A program made the position numbers and the translations under genes. The notes beneath the pieces are model-generated. The model searched no databases. It saw only the letters and a program-made list of their open reading frames with translations, and was not told where the DNA came from. Positions 1 to 7,291 of a stretch of 32,445 nt of DNA are shown one piece after another (positions within the stretch are counted from its first letter, which is position 1; each line of letters begins with the position of its first letter). Source of the stretch: an uncultured Prevotellaceae bacterium (GTDB lineage Bacteria; Bacteroidota; Bacteroidia; Bacteroidales; Bacteroidaceae); contig ONYA01000037.1 of the NCBI GenBank assembly GCA_900321965.1, forward strand, positions 1 through 32,445. Direction: 5' to 3'.

Positions 1-1
1 T

Positions 2-688
2 GTGGCATCGGCTGGTATCGACGAGGCTCGCATTCAGATGGAGAATGCGCAGAAGGACTATCAGCGCTTTGAGCAGTTGCTGCAGAAGGAGGCCGTGACA
101 CGCCAGCAATACGATAATGTGAAGGCACAGTACGAGGCCGCCAAGGCTCGCTACGAGGCTGCACGCAGCCGACAGCAGGCCACCAGCATGGTACTTGGCG
201 AACAGCAGCAGCGCTTAGGACAGTCGGCAGCTGGTGAGAGTGTAGCAGAGGCACAGTTGAACCTAGCTCGTCTGAACCTGAGTTATACTGTAATTACCGC
301 TCCTTGCGATGGTTACATCGGTCGTAAGGATATCCACGTGGGGCAGCTGGTTCAGCCCGGACAGCTGCTGGTGAACGTGATCGACCAGAACTCGGTATGG
401 GTCATCGCTAACTATCGCGAGAGTCAGATGCACAACATCGCCATCGGTGCCCCTGTTGAGTTTGAGGCCGATGCCATTCCTGGCGTCACCTTCAAGGGTG
501 TGGTAAAGAGCATCTCGGCCGCCAGCGGTTCGGCCTATAGCAATATGCCTGTTGACAATGCTACCGGCAACTTTGTAAAGGTAGAACAGCGTGTGCCTGT
601 ACGCATAGAACTGACAGAGGATAACAATGAGGCCGACGTGAAGCGCCTGCTCTCAGGCCTCAATGTCGAGTGCGAAATCGACTATTAA
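2..688 (+). CDS. HlyD/EmrA-family membrane fusion protein, 5' partial
   Basis: The gene begins before the window, so only the last 228 residues are seen. It would be the periplasmic adaptor of a tripartite drug or toxin exporter. The visible part starts in a long alpha-helical coiled coil rich in Gln, Glu and Ala (about residues 6-90). The second lipoyl half-motif (APCDGYIGRK... VGQLVQPGQLL) follows, then a beta-barrel region. The stretch NFVKVEQRVPVRIEL near residue 188 is typical of EmrA-type adaptors. The next gene, 37 bp downstream, encodes a polytopic MFS-like protein, so the two probably form an EmrAB-like pair with an outer-membrane channel encoded upstream or elsewhere. The substrate cannot be told from the sequence. 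Confidence 0.9.
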   Translation: MASAGIDEARIQMENAQKDYQRFEQLLQKEAVTRQQYDNVKAQYEAAKARYEAARSRQQATSMVLGEQQQRLGQSAAGESVAEAQLNLARLNLSYTVITAPCDGYIGRKDIHVGQLVQPGQLLVNVIDQNSVWVIANYRESQMHNIAIGAPVEFEADAIPGVTFKGVVKSISAASGSAYSNMPVDNATGNFVKVEQRVPVRIELTEDNNEADVKRLLSGLNVECEIDY

Positions 689-719
689 TGTTTAATGTTT
701 AATCTTTAATGTTTAATAT
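685..719. repeat. Five-unit heptamer tandem array (TTAATGT)
   Basis: Five consecutive 7-bp units, TTAATGT, TTAATGT, TTAATCT, TTAATGT and TTAATAT, fill the gap between the adaptor gene and the exporter gene. The TAA stop of the adaptor gene lies inside the first unit. The array contains no recognised promoter. Confidence 0.85.
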
Positions 720-725
720 AGATTA

Positions 726-2261
726 ATGGCTGATCCAATGATAGGGCGCCCGTTTGCGATGCCCATGCTTAAGCCCTTCATCCCCAAGGCGCTGCAACCC
801 TGGACATATCTGCTGATGGCAGTTGTGTTCCAGTTGGTAAACGTTACCTACATGGGCAACATGCACGAGATGATGGGGGCGATGAGCATCATGCGCGAGG
901 ATGCCACCTTTATATTCCTCTGCGGCGTGGTGGGCGTGGCTATGCCCTTCCCCATCCTGTTCCGATTGAAGTTCCGATTCACCAATCGCTCGCTACTGCT
1001 GTTCTCAGTATCGGGCATGATTGTGTGCATTCTGCTGTCGCTGCTCACAGAGTCGATACCCGTGCTCTGTGTGCTGTCGTACGCCTGCTGTTTTATGAAG
1101 CTGATGGCCACCTTCGAGTGCTTCAGCAACATACAGCTATGGATGACACCCAAGCGCGACTTTGAGATATTTTTCCCCTTGCTTTACATCGTGGTGCTGG
1201 GCGACATGAGTGCCAGCGGCTGGCTGTCGCAACAGCTCAGCTACTACTGCGGCAGCTATCACGCCATGCAGTATTTCATCGTGAGTCTGCTACTTGTGGC
1301 GCTCATCTTTATCTATACCTGCACACAGCACTTCCGCTTTATGCGCCCCATGCCGTTTCTGGCTATCGACTGGTTGGGTTGTATGCTCTGGTCGGCCTCG
1401 GTGCTCGAAGTGATTTGGCTGTTTACCTACGGCGAGTACTACAACTGGAGCGATTCGCACGTGTGGTGTACGGTGCTCTGTGCGCTACCCATCACGGTAT
1501 TCTTCGCTTGTGGACGTATGATGCATATCCACCATCCATATATCGATTCACGCGCCTTCGGCTATAAGACACTGGCCGCCATCCTGTTCTTCTTTGTAGT
1601 AGAAGAGTGGATGAACTCTACACACAATGCGCTGGAAGGTGTGTTTACGGGTAGCATCCTGCACTATGGCATGCTTACCTCGTCGCGATTCAACATCGTG
1701 GGCTGGATAGGTTCCGTAAGCGGCTGTCTGTTCTGTCTGTGGTGGATGAAGATGTTGCGCCTAAAGTACACACCGCTGCTCACCATCGGTTTTGCGCTGA
1801 TGTTAGGTTATCAGATTATGATGTACTTCTACATCACCCCAGAGCTGAACATCGAGCGACTCTATGCACCTACGTTTGTGCGCACCTTCGGCTACGCCAT
1901 CTTCTTTTGCGTGCTCACCATTTATTTAGAGGAGTTGATGCCTTTCCAGCATTTCTTCATGAGTCTCACGATAGCCGCCTTTATCCGCAACGGCGTGGTA
2001 GATAGTATCAGCGGTGGTATCTACAGCTATCTGATGCGCTATCACGTAGCCGACAACCTGGCTCGCGGTGTGCCGATAGATGCCACACAGAGCATCATGC
2101 AGGCCGTGAAATATCTATATGGCGCCACATGTCTGATGGGTTGTCTTTTCCTGTTGCTCCTGATGTTGTGGCACGTACAACCCGTACGTTCCACCTTGAA
2201 ACATCTACCATATTGGAACAAAATAGGGCAGGAGATGAGAAAAGAACTGAGCAACAACTAA
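726..2261 (+). CDS. MFS-type multidrug exporter (EmrB/DHA2-like)
   Basis: A 511-residue, strongly hydrophobic protein with roughly 12-14 predicted membrane segments, starting near residue 27. Length and topology fit the DHA2 (14-TM) branch of the major facilitator superfamily, the usual partner of EmrA-type adaptors. It lies directly downstream of such an adaptor, with only a short heptamer array between them, so co-transcription is likely. The sequence is divergent: I do not see a clean MFS motif A, so the family call rests on topology, length and context. It would act in the inner membrane as a proton-driven efflux component with unknown substrate. A hairpin-promoter unit follows immediately after its stop codon. 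Confidence 0.75.
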   Translation: MADPMIGRPFAMPMLKPFIPKALQPWTYLLMAVVFQLVNVTYMGNMHEMMGAMSIMREDATFIFLCGVVGVAMPFPILFRLKFRFTNRSLLLFSVSGMIVCILLSLLTESIPVLCVLSYACCFMKLMATFECFSNIQLWMTPKRDFEIFFPLLYIVVLGDMSASGWLSQQLSYYCGSYHAMQYFIVSLLLVALIFIYTCTQHFRFMRPMPFLAIDWLGCMLWSASVLEVIWLFTYGEYYNWSDSHVWCTVLCALPITVFFACGRMMHIHHPYIDSRAFGYKTLAAILFFFVVEEWMNSTHNALEGVFTGSILHYGMLTSSRFNIVGWIGSVSGCLFCLWWMKMLRLKYTPLLTIGFALMLGYQIMMYFYITPELNIERLYAPTFVRTFGYAIFFCVLTIYLEELMPFQHFFMSLTIAAFIRNGVVDSISGGIYSYLMRYHVADNLARGVPIDATQSIMQAVKYLYGATCLMGCLFLLLLMLWHVQPVRSTLKHLPYWNKIGQEMRKELSNN

Positions 2262-2270
2262 ATAAAACAT

Positions 2271-2304
2271 AAATCCCAAGGCATAATCATTGTGCTTTGG
2301 GATT
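2271..2304 (+). terminator. Hairpin terminator of the exporter operon (copy 1 of a terminator-promoter unit)
   Basis: Positions 2272-2283 pair with 2293-2304 (12 bp with one G-T, core AATCCCAA/TTGGGATT). The hairpin is followed by TTTTC and then at once by the -7 box of the next gene. A near-identical arrangement occurs at 7217-7270. Confidence 0.7.
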
Positions 2305-2319
2305 ATTTTCGTATCTTCG
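2289..2319 (+). promoter_or_regulatory. Promoter of the carbonic anhydrase gene
   Basis: TATCTTCG at 2312-2319 matches the Bacteroidetes -7 consensus TAnnTTTG except at one base. ATTG at 2289-2292 lies 19 bp upstream as a weak -33 box and sits inside the terminator hairpin. The predicted start of transcription is near 2325, only about 20 nt before the chosen start codon. Confidence 0.6.
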
Positions 2320-2344
2320 CAGCAGATTTAATATGTTTTGTGAT

Positions 2345-2935
2345 ATGATAGACCAGATTATTGAATACAATAAGACATTTGTGGCCCAGAAGGGCTACGA
2401 GAAGTATCTCACCGACAAGTATCCAGACAAGAAGCTGGCGGTGCTGTCGTGTATGGACACCAGACTGACAGAACTGCTGCCTGCAGCTCTCGGTCTGAGG
2501 AACGGTGACGCGAAGATTATCAAGAACGCAGGTGGCTTGGTTATCTCGGCTTTCGACTCTGCTATGCGTAGCCTGATCGTAGCCATTTACGAGCTGGGCG
2601 TTCAGGAGATTATGGTAGTGGCACACTCTCATTGCGGAGCCTGCCACATGAGCTACGACCACTTCCACCACGAGATGATTGCCCGTGGCGTGACGGATGA
2701 AACGCTCGATACCATCCGCAAGTGTGGCATCGACCTCGACCAATGGTTGGAGGGCTTTAAAGATACGTCGACCTCTGTCCGTAAGACTGTTGAGACTATC
2801 AAAACCCATCCGCTTGTGCCTAAGGATATTGTGGTTCGTGGGTTTATCATTGATTCAGAAACTGGTGCGTTGGAGGAAATTGATGAACAGCGAGAGCAGA
2901 GCCAAACCAGTATGATAAACAGGGTGAAGAAATGA
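2345..2935 (+). CDS. Beta-class carbonic anhydrase
   Basis: Reversibly hydrates CO2 to bicarbonate in the cytoplasm. Taking the ATG at 2345 gives 196 residues. The zinc site and catalytic dyad are complete: Cys36, Asp38 and Arg40 (CMDTR) and His94 and Cys97 (HSHCGAC). The C-terminal RGFIID..TGAL block is also typical. The reading frame is open back to 2297, but codons before about 2325 lie upstream of the predicted transcription start. ATG 2333 remains possible, but homologues as I know them begin with MIDxI. The last 15 or so residues, after TGALEEID, are longer than usual and polar. In the same frame after the stop comes a fragment of an ACT-domain gene. Confidence 0.92.
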   Translation: MIDQIIEYNKTFVAQKGYEKYLTDKYPDKKLAVLSCMDTRLTELLPAALGLRNGDAKIIKNAGGLVISAFDSAMRSLIVAIYELGVQEIMVVAHSHCGACHMSYDHFHHEMIARGVTDETLDTIRKCGIDLDQWLEGFKDTSTSVRKTVETIKTHPLVPKDIVVRGFIIDSETGALEEIDEQREQSQTSMINRVKK

Positions 2936-3151
2936 AATACGGCAGAATGGAATGGGAAAGCCTTCCGTATAGAAGGGATATTGGATTTCTCCCTTATTGG
3001 CATTCTCGCTGCAATTTCAAAAGTGCTTGCAGATGGGGGAATTGGTATTTTCGCAATTTCCACATTCAACACAGATTACATACTGACAAAGTCTGAAAAC
3101 TTTGAACGTGCTATAGGATTGCTTCAGTCCAAGGGCTATTCAATCAAGTAA
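2936..3151 (+). pseudogene. C-terminal remnant of an ACT-domain (CASTOR/ACT_7-like) protein
   Basis: Seventy-one codons in the same frame as, and directly after, the carbonic anhydrase stop. They read on to TAA at 3149-3151 without any in-frame ATG. The translation contains AFRIEGILDFSLIGILAAIS, then GGIGIFAISTFNTDYILTK, and ends ENFERAIGLLQSKGYSIK. This is the second half of the small ACT_7-type proteins (about 130 residues), whose C-terminal ACT fold has the FSLxGILA...GIxIFAISTxxTDY signature. The N-terminal half and start codon are missing, so this looks like a gene broken by deletion or recombination. Translation by read-through of the carbonic anhydrase stop cannot be excluded. Confidence 0.7.
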
Positions 3152-3178
3152 ATTCCAATTTATCTGCATATAATCTAT

Positions 3179-3880
3179 ATGTACAGCTTAACATATAAAG
3201 TAACGACAAGCACCTGCGACAGCGAAGGAAAACTGAAGCTCTATTCAGTTCTCCAGATGATGCAGGACTGCTCAGAGATGTGGATCGACAGCGAACCGGA
3301 AGTCAAGGGCTACTTCCTGCAGCAGAATATGGCGCAGCTCTTGGCGACACGCCAGGTAGAGATTATCCGTGTGCCGGAATACAAAGAGGAGCTGACGGTC
3401 ACTACTTCCGTCTATGGCATGAAGCCAATGTTCGGATTCCGCAATACGTTCATCTACGACGCACAGGGAAATCCCTGCTACAAGACTTGGAGCATGGGAG
3501 CATTTGTTGACAAGGTGGCTGGAAAGCTGAAACGTGTGGACGATGCAACCATACAATCAATGAAGCTGGAACCGCAGCTGGAGATGAACTACAAAGACCG
3601 CCGTATCATCCTGCCAAAGACTGAAGGTGAAGTGCTGGAACCGATTAAGGTGCTTCGCGCCGACATCGACTACAACAAGCATCTGAACAATGCCAACTAT
3701 GTCCGCATGGCGATGGAACTGTTGCCTGAGGATTTCGTGGTAAGCGGCTTACGGGTAGAGTATCGGGTAGCTGCCAAACTTGGTGATTGTCTGACTCCTA
3801 CTATTTACAAAACATCTGACGGCATCATCGTTTCCCTGTCTATAGGGAGTGAGGTGAGTGCCATCATTGAGTTTACATAA
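3179..3880 (+). CDS. Acyl-ACP thioesterase
   Basis: Releases fatty acids from acyl carrier protein; a 233-residue cytoplasmic protein with two hotdog folds. The second fold carries the conserved active-site block DIDYNKHLNNANY (Asp164, Asn166, His168), as in bacterial members of the FatA/FatB-like family (PF01643). The first fold starts with a DSEGKLKLYSVLQMMQD helix region. Length is normal for Bacteroidetes members. It stands between two gene remnants, so the surrounding block has been rearranged, but this gene looks intact. No strong promoter box is visible in the 27 bp upstream. Confidence 0.85.
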   Translation: MYSLTYKVTTSTCDSEGKLKLYSVLQMMQDCSEMWIDSEPEVKGYFLQQNMAQLLATRQVEIIRVPEYKEELTVTTSVYGMKPMFGFRNTFIYDAQGNPCYKTWSMGAFVDKVAGKLKRVDDATIQSMKLEPQLEMNYKDRRIILPKTEGEVLEPIKVLRADIDYNKHLNNANYVRMAMELLPEDFVVSGLRVEYRVAAKLGDCLTPTIYKTSDGIIVSLSIGSEVSAIIEFT

Positions 3881-3883
3881 ACT

Positions 3884-4246
3884 ATGCCCAAGGAACGTAA
3901 CAAGGCTGACAGCTATCGTGAGAAGGCACCGATTAAGCGAGAGAAGAGAGTGATGCATTCATCGACTCTTCCGAGCGTGAGGTGTCTCGACCATTTGTAC
4001 GACGAAGACAAGATCTTCCATCTTCGTGGGGCCATCGCCTATAGCATCATGGGGTTAAAACATAAGTTGATGATGAAGTTTATGCATAGTAAGCTGGCGA
4101 GAATGCCTAAAGAAGAACTCAATGCCGAGTCAAAGATCATTCTGGAGACATACGGAAAGAAGAAACGGGTGAATGAGGCTGCCTCTGAGAAGTGCAAGCG
4201 GTCGGCTATCTGGACGATGGGGAACGAGGTCTGCTGCAACAGGTAG
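3884..4246 (+). pseudogene. Flavodoxin-like gene fragment (PF12724-type C-terminus), read into antisense AraC sequence
   Basis: The open frame gives 120 residues, but only the middle is recognisable. LYDEDKIFHLRGAIAYSIMG followed by HKLMMKFMHSKL and ILETYGKK resembles the last third of flavodoxin-domain proteins of the protoporphyrinogen-oxidase (HemG-like) type. No FMN-binding N-terminal loop is present. After ETYGKK (about position 4158) the frame runs through the antisense strand of an AraC gene, so the native C-terminus is lost too. The start at 3884 is only formal. I judge it a doubly truncated remnant; the family call is moderate. Confidence 0.5.
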
Positions 4247-4995
4247 GAGGCCTCCATGAGAAGCATCTGGTTGATATAGTCGACGACGGTGCGACCAGAG
4301 ATGTCGCGGACAATCTGTGAGAGATAGCGCGGCGTGATGCAGAGCTGTGAGGCATAGAAGGCGACGTCGTGATGCTCGGCGAAGTGGATGGGCACAAGAC
4401 GAAGAAAATCGAAAAACAGTTCCTCAATGCGTTTGGGGAATCGGCGGTTGCAGATAGTACGTTCCTGGATGGTATTCAGCTCAAGCAGGAAGAGACCGTA
4501 TGTGGTGCGAAGGCACTCACTGCGGAAAGGATGGTCAGCTGAGAGGAGATAGCGGCGGATGATGCCCATCAGTTCCATGAGGTGGAGATTATCTTCTTCC
4601 GCAAGAGTCAATCGCGGCTCACTCAGTTCTACTGCAGGCAGGTAGGCTGCTCGGATGGCATCACGCATCGTCGGCGACTCGAAAGCGAATTCCTTGTCGG
4701 CCACAAGGCAGATGCCTCGACAGTCATCGGAGATAGCGATGACGCTTACCATCATCCCTGGGGTATATATAATAAGGTCATCTTTAGTGAAATGAACCTC
4801 GCGACCATTGAATAGCATCGTCATCCACCCCTGCAACACGATAGTATAACCATAGGCAGCAATGGCTCCCGGCAACGCATTGGTTTCGTCCAAGGAGTTG
4901 TGCGCATCGGTATCAATGATCAATAGTTTTCCGTCCCAGTTCGGGATGGTGTTGTAGCCGTATTGCCACACCCAAGTGGCTTCTAATCTGAACAT
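4039..4995 (-). CDS. AraC-family transcriptional regulator with truncated, replaced C-terminus
   Basis: Start ATG at 4995 (frame open to 5034, but the promoter -7 box lies at 5024-5031). Residues 1-180 form an AraC-type cupin sensor domain. From about residue 205 there is a double helix-turn-helix: AFYASQLCITPRYLSQIVRD is the first and IVQIADRLHFSEAASFTRFF the second. The family normally continues FKR..G.TPxxYR for another 15-20 residues. Here the frame switches at about 4159 into the antisense of a flavodoxin-like fragment and adds about 40 unrelated residues. The second recognition helix is essentially complete, so DNA binding may survive. It is divergent from the redox operon at 5167 and is its likely regulator. 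Confidence 0.75.
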   Translation of the reverse strand: MFRLEATWVWQYGYNTIPNWDGKLLIIDTDAHNSLDETNALPGAIAAYGYTIVLQGWMTMLFNGREVHFTKDDLIIYTPGMMVSVIAISDDCRGICLVADKEFAFESPTMRDAIRAAYLPAVELSEPRLTLAEEDNLHLMELMGIIRRYLLSADHPFRSECLRTTYGLFLLELNTIQERTICNRRFPKRIEELFFDFLRLVPIHFAEHHDVAFYASQLCITPRYLSQIVRDISGRTVVDYINQMLLMEASYLLQQTSFPIVQIADRLHFSEAASFTRFFFPYVSRMIFDSALSSSLGILASLLCINFIINLCFNPMML

Positions 4996-5023
4996 ATTGC
5001 AATTGATTGATGGTTTGCGGGTG

Positions 5024-5116
5024 CAAATATACAAAGAAAATGCGAGTTATTTCCGTTTCAATCAATTTTTCTTCCGTTTAGGTTTACAATTGTATAAATA
5101 ATTATGTGTAACTTTG
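5024..5116. promoter_or_regulatory. Divergent promoter region, AraC gene / redox operon, with two direct repeats
   Basis: On the minus strand TATATTTG occupies 5031-5024 (-7 of the AraC gene). On the plus strand TAACTTTG occupies 5109-5116 (-7 of the redox operon). Between them TTCCGTTT occurs twice in direct orientation, at 5051-5058 and 5072-5079, 21 bp apart, which is two turns of the helix and typical of AraC half-sites. No good -33 box lies 19-21 bp before the plus-strand -7, which fits a promoter that needs an activator. The operator role is inferred. Confidence 0.6.
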
Positions 5117-5166
5117 CCCCCATATAACTATCAAACATTAGTATCCACCTAAAAATATTTCAGATT

Positions 5167-5628
5167 ATGACAAAAGAAGAAGCATTGAAGCAGTTCGCCC
5201 AGTTAGGCGCTGTATGGTTTGGCAACAGTAAGCAACATTTCGCCTTCTCGGCATACTGCCGTCTACAGGGTTGGAACAAGCTGGCCGACAAGTGGAAGGA
5301 AGAGGCAGAGGAAGAGTGGGACGAGGCAGAGGAAGTGCTGCAGCGTCTGGTAGAGCTCGGCTGCAAGCCCGCTGACCTGCAAGAGGCCATGAAGACCATC
5401 GAGTTCCCCTTCTACGATGACCCCAAGCAGCAGATAGAGTCTGACTACGAGCCTACCGCTATCAATCAGCTGAGTGAACTGGCAGTAGCCTTCGCCGACG
5501 ACTATCCCACACAGAAGCTCATCCAGAAGTGGATTGACGGCGAGAAGGATCACATGGCTTGGGAAGCTCAGTATCTGAACTACATCGAGAAACTTGGCTA
5601 CGAAAACTTCCTCACAGCGATGATGTAA
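5167..5628 (+). CDS. Bacterioferritin-like (ferritin-fold) protein with altered diiron site
   Basis: A 153-residue helical protein, close to bacterioferritin in length. The LADKWKEEAEEEWDEAEEVL stretch and the following LxRLVELGCKPADLQ match the second helix and turn of bacterioferritin. IDGEKDHMAWEAQYLNYIEK matches its fourth helix. By this alignment Glu50 is kept, the usual His three residues later is Glu53, and the second half-site Glu126/His129 is kept. The haem-ligand Met appears as Trp51, so haem binding is unlikely. It may store iron or act as a small diiron oxidase/peroxidase-like protein. It is first in an operon with flavin and rubredoxin proteins. Fold call is good; activity is inferred. 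Confidence 0.7.
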   Translation: MTKEEALKQFAQLGAVWFGNSKQHFAFSAYCRLQGWNKLADKWKEEAEEEWDEAEEVLQRLVELGCKPADLQEAMKTIEFPFYDDPKQQIESDYEPTAINQLSELAVAFADDYPTQKLIQKWIDGEKDHMAWEAQYLNYIEKLGYENFLTAMM

Positions 5629-5655
5629 ATAGGTAATCAAAAATTAGAAGCAATT

Positions 5656-6054
5656 ATGGAAGGAATTCAGAAAGTTTATGATTTCTTAGAGAAGGCAGGA
5701 ACATTCTATTTGGCTACAGTGGAAGGTGACCAACCACGTGTGCGTCCTTATGGTGCTATGTTGTTCTTTGAGGACAAAATCTACATGATGGCATTTGGCA
5801 AGACTAATGCCACTCGTCAGATTGCAGCCAACCCCAAGGCGGAGATCTGTGCCTTCAAAGGCCAGACACTTCGCATAGAGTGCGTATTGGTGGAGGACAA
5901 CCGTCCTGAAGTAGGCAAGGCACTTGTTGATAAGATGCCCGTGCTGAAACCTGCCCTCGGTGAGAATGGCGAGAACGGCGTGATGTATTATCTGAAGGAT
6001 GCCAAGGCTGACTTCTTCAAGATGATGGAACTGGTAGAAACAATCAAATTCTAA
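5656..6054 (+). CDS. Pyridoxamine 5'-phosphate oxidase-fold flavin-binding protein
   Basis: A 132-residue single-domain protein of the split-barrel PNPOx-like family. The N-terminal YDFLEKAGTFYLATVEGDQPRVRPYG block is the typical strand pair that binds the FMN phosphate, and NATRQIAANPKAEICAF follows as usual. These small proteins bind FMN or F420-like cofactors and act as reductases of unknown substrates. It starts 27 bp after the ferritin-like gene, in the same direction, so both are likely on one transcript. With a rubredoxin protein downstream, an electron-transfer role between reduced flavin and rubredoxin is a reasonable guess but is not shown by the sequence. Confidence 0.8.
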   Translation: MEGIQKVYDFLEKAGTFYLATVEGDQPRVRPYGAMLFFEDKIYMMAFGKTNATRQIAANPKAEICAFKGQTLRIECVLVEDNRPEVGKALVDKMPVLKPALGENGENGVMYYLKDAKADFFKMMELVETIKF

Positions 6055-6067
6055 CAACTATCGATTC

Positions 6068-6238
6068 ATGAAAGAGAAAGTATTACAGGCCATGCGTGAG
6101 TTCGGTGCTCCCGTCAACGCTGGTAAGATTGCGGAAATCACAAGTATTGACCGCAAGGAGGTTGACAAGGCTTTTGCCGAGTTGAAAAAGGAGGGTGCTA
6201 TTGTGTCGCCCGTTCGCTGCAAGTGGCAGCCCGCTTAA
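6068..6238 (+). CDS. Small winged-helix-like protein (56 residues)
   Basis: Starts with ATG at 6068, 13 bp after the preceding stop, and ends with TAA at 6236. The translation begins MKEKVLQAMREFGAPVNAGK and continues IAEITSIDRKEVDKAFAELK with KKEGAIVSPVRCKWQPA at the end. The pattern helix, helix-turn-helix (IAEITSIDRKEVDKAFAELKKEG), then a short beta wing is that of a minimal winged-helix domain. Such proteins are seen in Bacteroidetes and archaea as hypothetical regulators. It may bind DNA or a partner in the redox operon. One Cys near the C-terminus could be redox-active, which is speculation. Codon use matches the neighbours, which supports a real gene. Confidence 0.75.
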   Translation: MKEKVLQAMREFGAPVNAGKIAEITSIDRKEVDKAFAELKKEGAIVSPVRCKWQPA

Positions 6239-6249
6239 AGTAAAGAATT

Positions 6250-7191
6250 ATGGAAATCAAAGCAGTAAAATTCCGTAAGGACGGATTCTATACTCAGCCC
6301 TTCGTGTTCGGAGGAGAGGAAGGACAAGACAAGTTTGATAAGAACGTCCGCTATCGCGGCAGTCTGCAGAACTATCTGATTGACACGGGCAGCGAGGTGA
6401 TACTGGTGGATACCGGCCTGCCCGCAGGCTTTCCCGAGGAAGTTCCAAATGAAGATTCGCCCATCTTCACCGGCAAGGACATTTGCAGCTATATGGATGC
6501 CTTTAAGGCCCTCGGCTACAAGCCTGAACAGGTAACAAAAATACTACTCACCCACAGACATGCTGACCACAGCGGCGAACTGAAAAGTTTCCCCAACGCG
6601 AAAATCTATGTGAACCAGGAAGAGATAGATGCCGCAGAGTTGCAGGGACTGACGAATATCGTTCCCGTCAGCTATACCGACGGTGCCTACTACAACTTCC
6701 CCGAAAGCCAGAAGATTGCCGACGGCATCTACCTCATCAAGGCCAAGGGCCACACCAAGGGCAACAGCATCATCATAGTAGAGATGGACGGTCTATTCTA
6801 CATGATTCACGGTGACATCACCTACGTGGACGAGGCACTCTACGAGGACAAGCTGTCCGTTGTCTTTGACGATCTGCCAGCTGCCCGTGAGACACAGAAT
6901 CGCATCCGTGGGTTCATCCGTAATCACCCCACCGTTTATTGTGGTACCCACACACCTCAGGGCTATGAGAATCTGGAGGCTAAGCGCGTGATGGATCTGG
7001 ATAATCCCATGCCGACCATTTTGGCTGAAGTGGACTTCTCCAAGCAGGAAGCTTCTGGTAAGTACGTATGCTCTATCTGCGGCTATGTCTATGACCCCGC
7101 AGAGCACGACGGCGTAGCCTTCGAAGACCTGCCCGATGACTGGCGTTGTCCCCGTTGCAAGCAGCCGAAGGAGAAGTTTAATCCGGCATAG
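6250..7191 (+). CDS. Metallo-beta-lactamase fold protein with C-terminal rubredoxin domain
   Basis: A 313-residue fusion. Residues 1-255 are an MBL fold with HRHADH (102-107), GHTKGN (167-172), HGD (187-189) and a final THT with His234, i.e. a binuclear metal site of hydrolase type. It is not the H-x-E-x-D-H of flavodiiron proteins, although the first motif occupies the same place. Residues 271-312 are rubredoxin, with CSIC (274, 277), GYVYDP, and CPRC (300, 303), all four iron ligands present. The fusion puts a one-electron iron donor beside a metal site, so an oxidoreductase acting on oxygen, NO or peroxide is plausible, but ordinary hydrolase activity cannot be excluded. It closes the operon and begins 11 bp after the winged-helix gene. 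Confidence 0.88.
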   Translation: MEIKAVKFRKDGFYTQPFVFGGEEGQDKFDKNVRYRGSLQNYLIDTGSEVILVDTGLPAGFPEEVPNEDSPIFTGKDICSYMDAFKALGYKPEQVTKILLTHRHADHSGELKSFPNAKIYVNQEEIDAAELQGLTNIVPVSYTDGAYYNFPESQKIADGIYLIKAKGHTKGNSIIIVEMDGLFYMIHGDITYVDEALYEDKLSVVFDDLPAARETQNRIRGFIRNHPTVYCGTHTPQGYENLEAKRVMDLDNPMPTILAEVDFSKQEASGKYVCSICGYVYDPAEHDGVAFEDLPDDWRCPRCKQPKEKFNPA

Positions 7192-7216
7192 GACGGCTGA
7201 AGTCTCAAAATATTAT

Positions 7217-7270
7217 AAATCCCAAGGTACTTTTTCGGTGCTTTGGGATTTATTTCGTATCTTCGCAGCA
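7217..7270 (+). terminator. Hairpin terminator, copy 2 of the terminator-promoter unit
   Basis: Positions 7217-7230 pair with 7238-7251 (14 bp including G-T pairs, core AAATCCCAA/TTGGGATTT). ATTTC and a -7-like TATCTTCG at 7258-7265 follow, then GCAGCAG. Stem, spacing and -7 match the unit at 2271-2323. Here no plus-strand gene follows; the end of a minus-strand kinase gene begins at 7292. The hairpin can end transcription from both sides; the -7 box appears orphaned. Confidence 0.65.
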
Positions 7271-7291
7271 GAATTTAGCCTATGGTCAGCA

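Noticed and set aside
2303-2809. Long antisense frame (168 codons) opposite the carbonic anhydrase gene.
   Set aside because: It lies entirely opposite a gene with all catalytic residues. Its translation shows no recognisable motif, and such frames are common in GC-moderate coding sequence.
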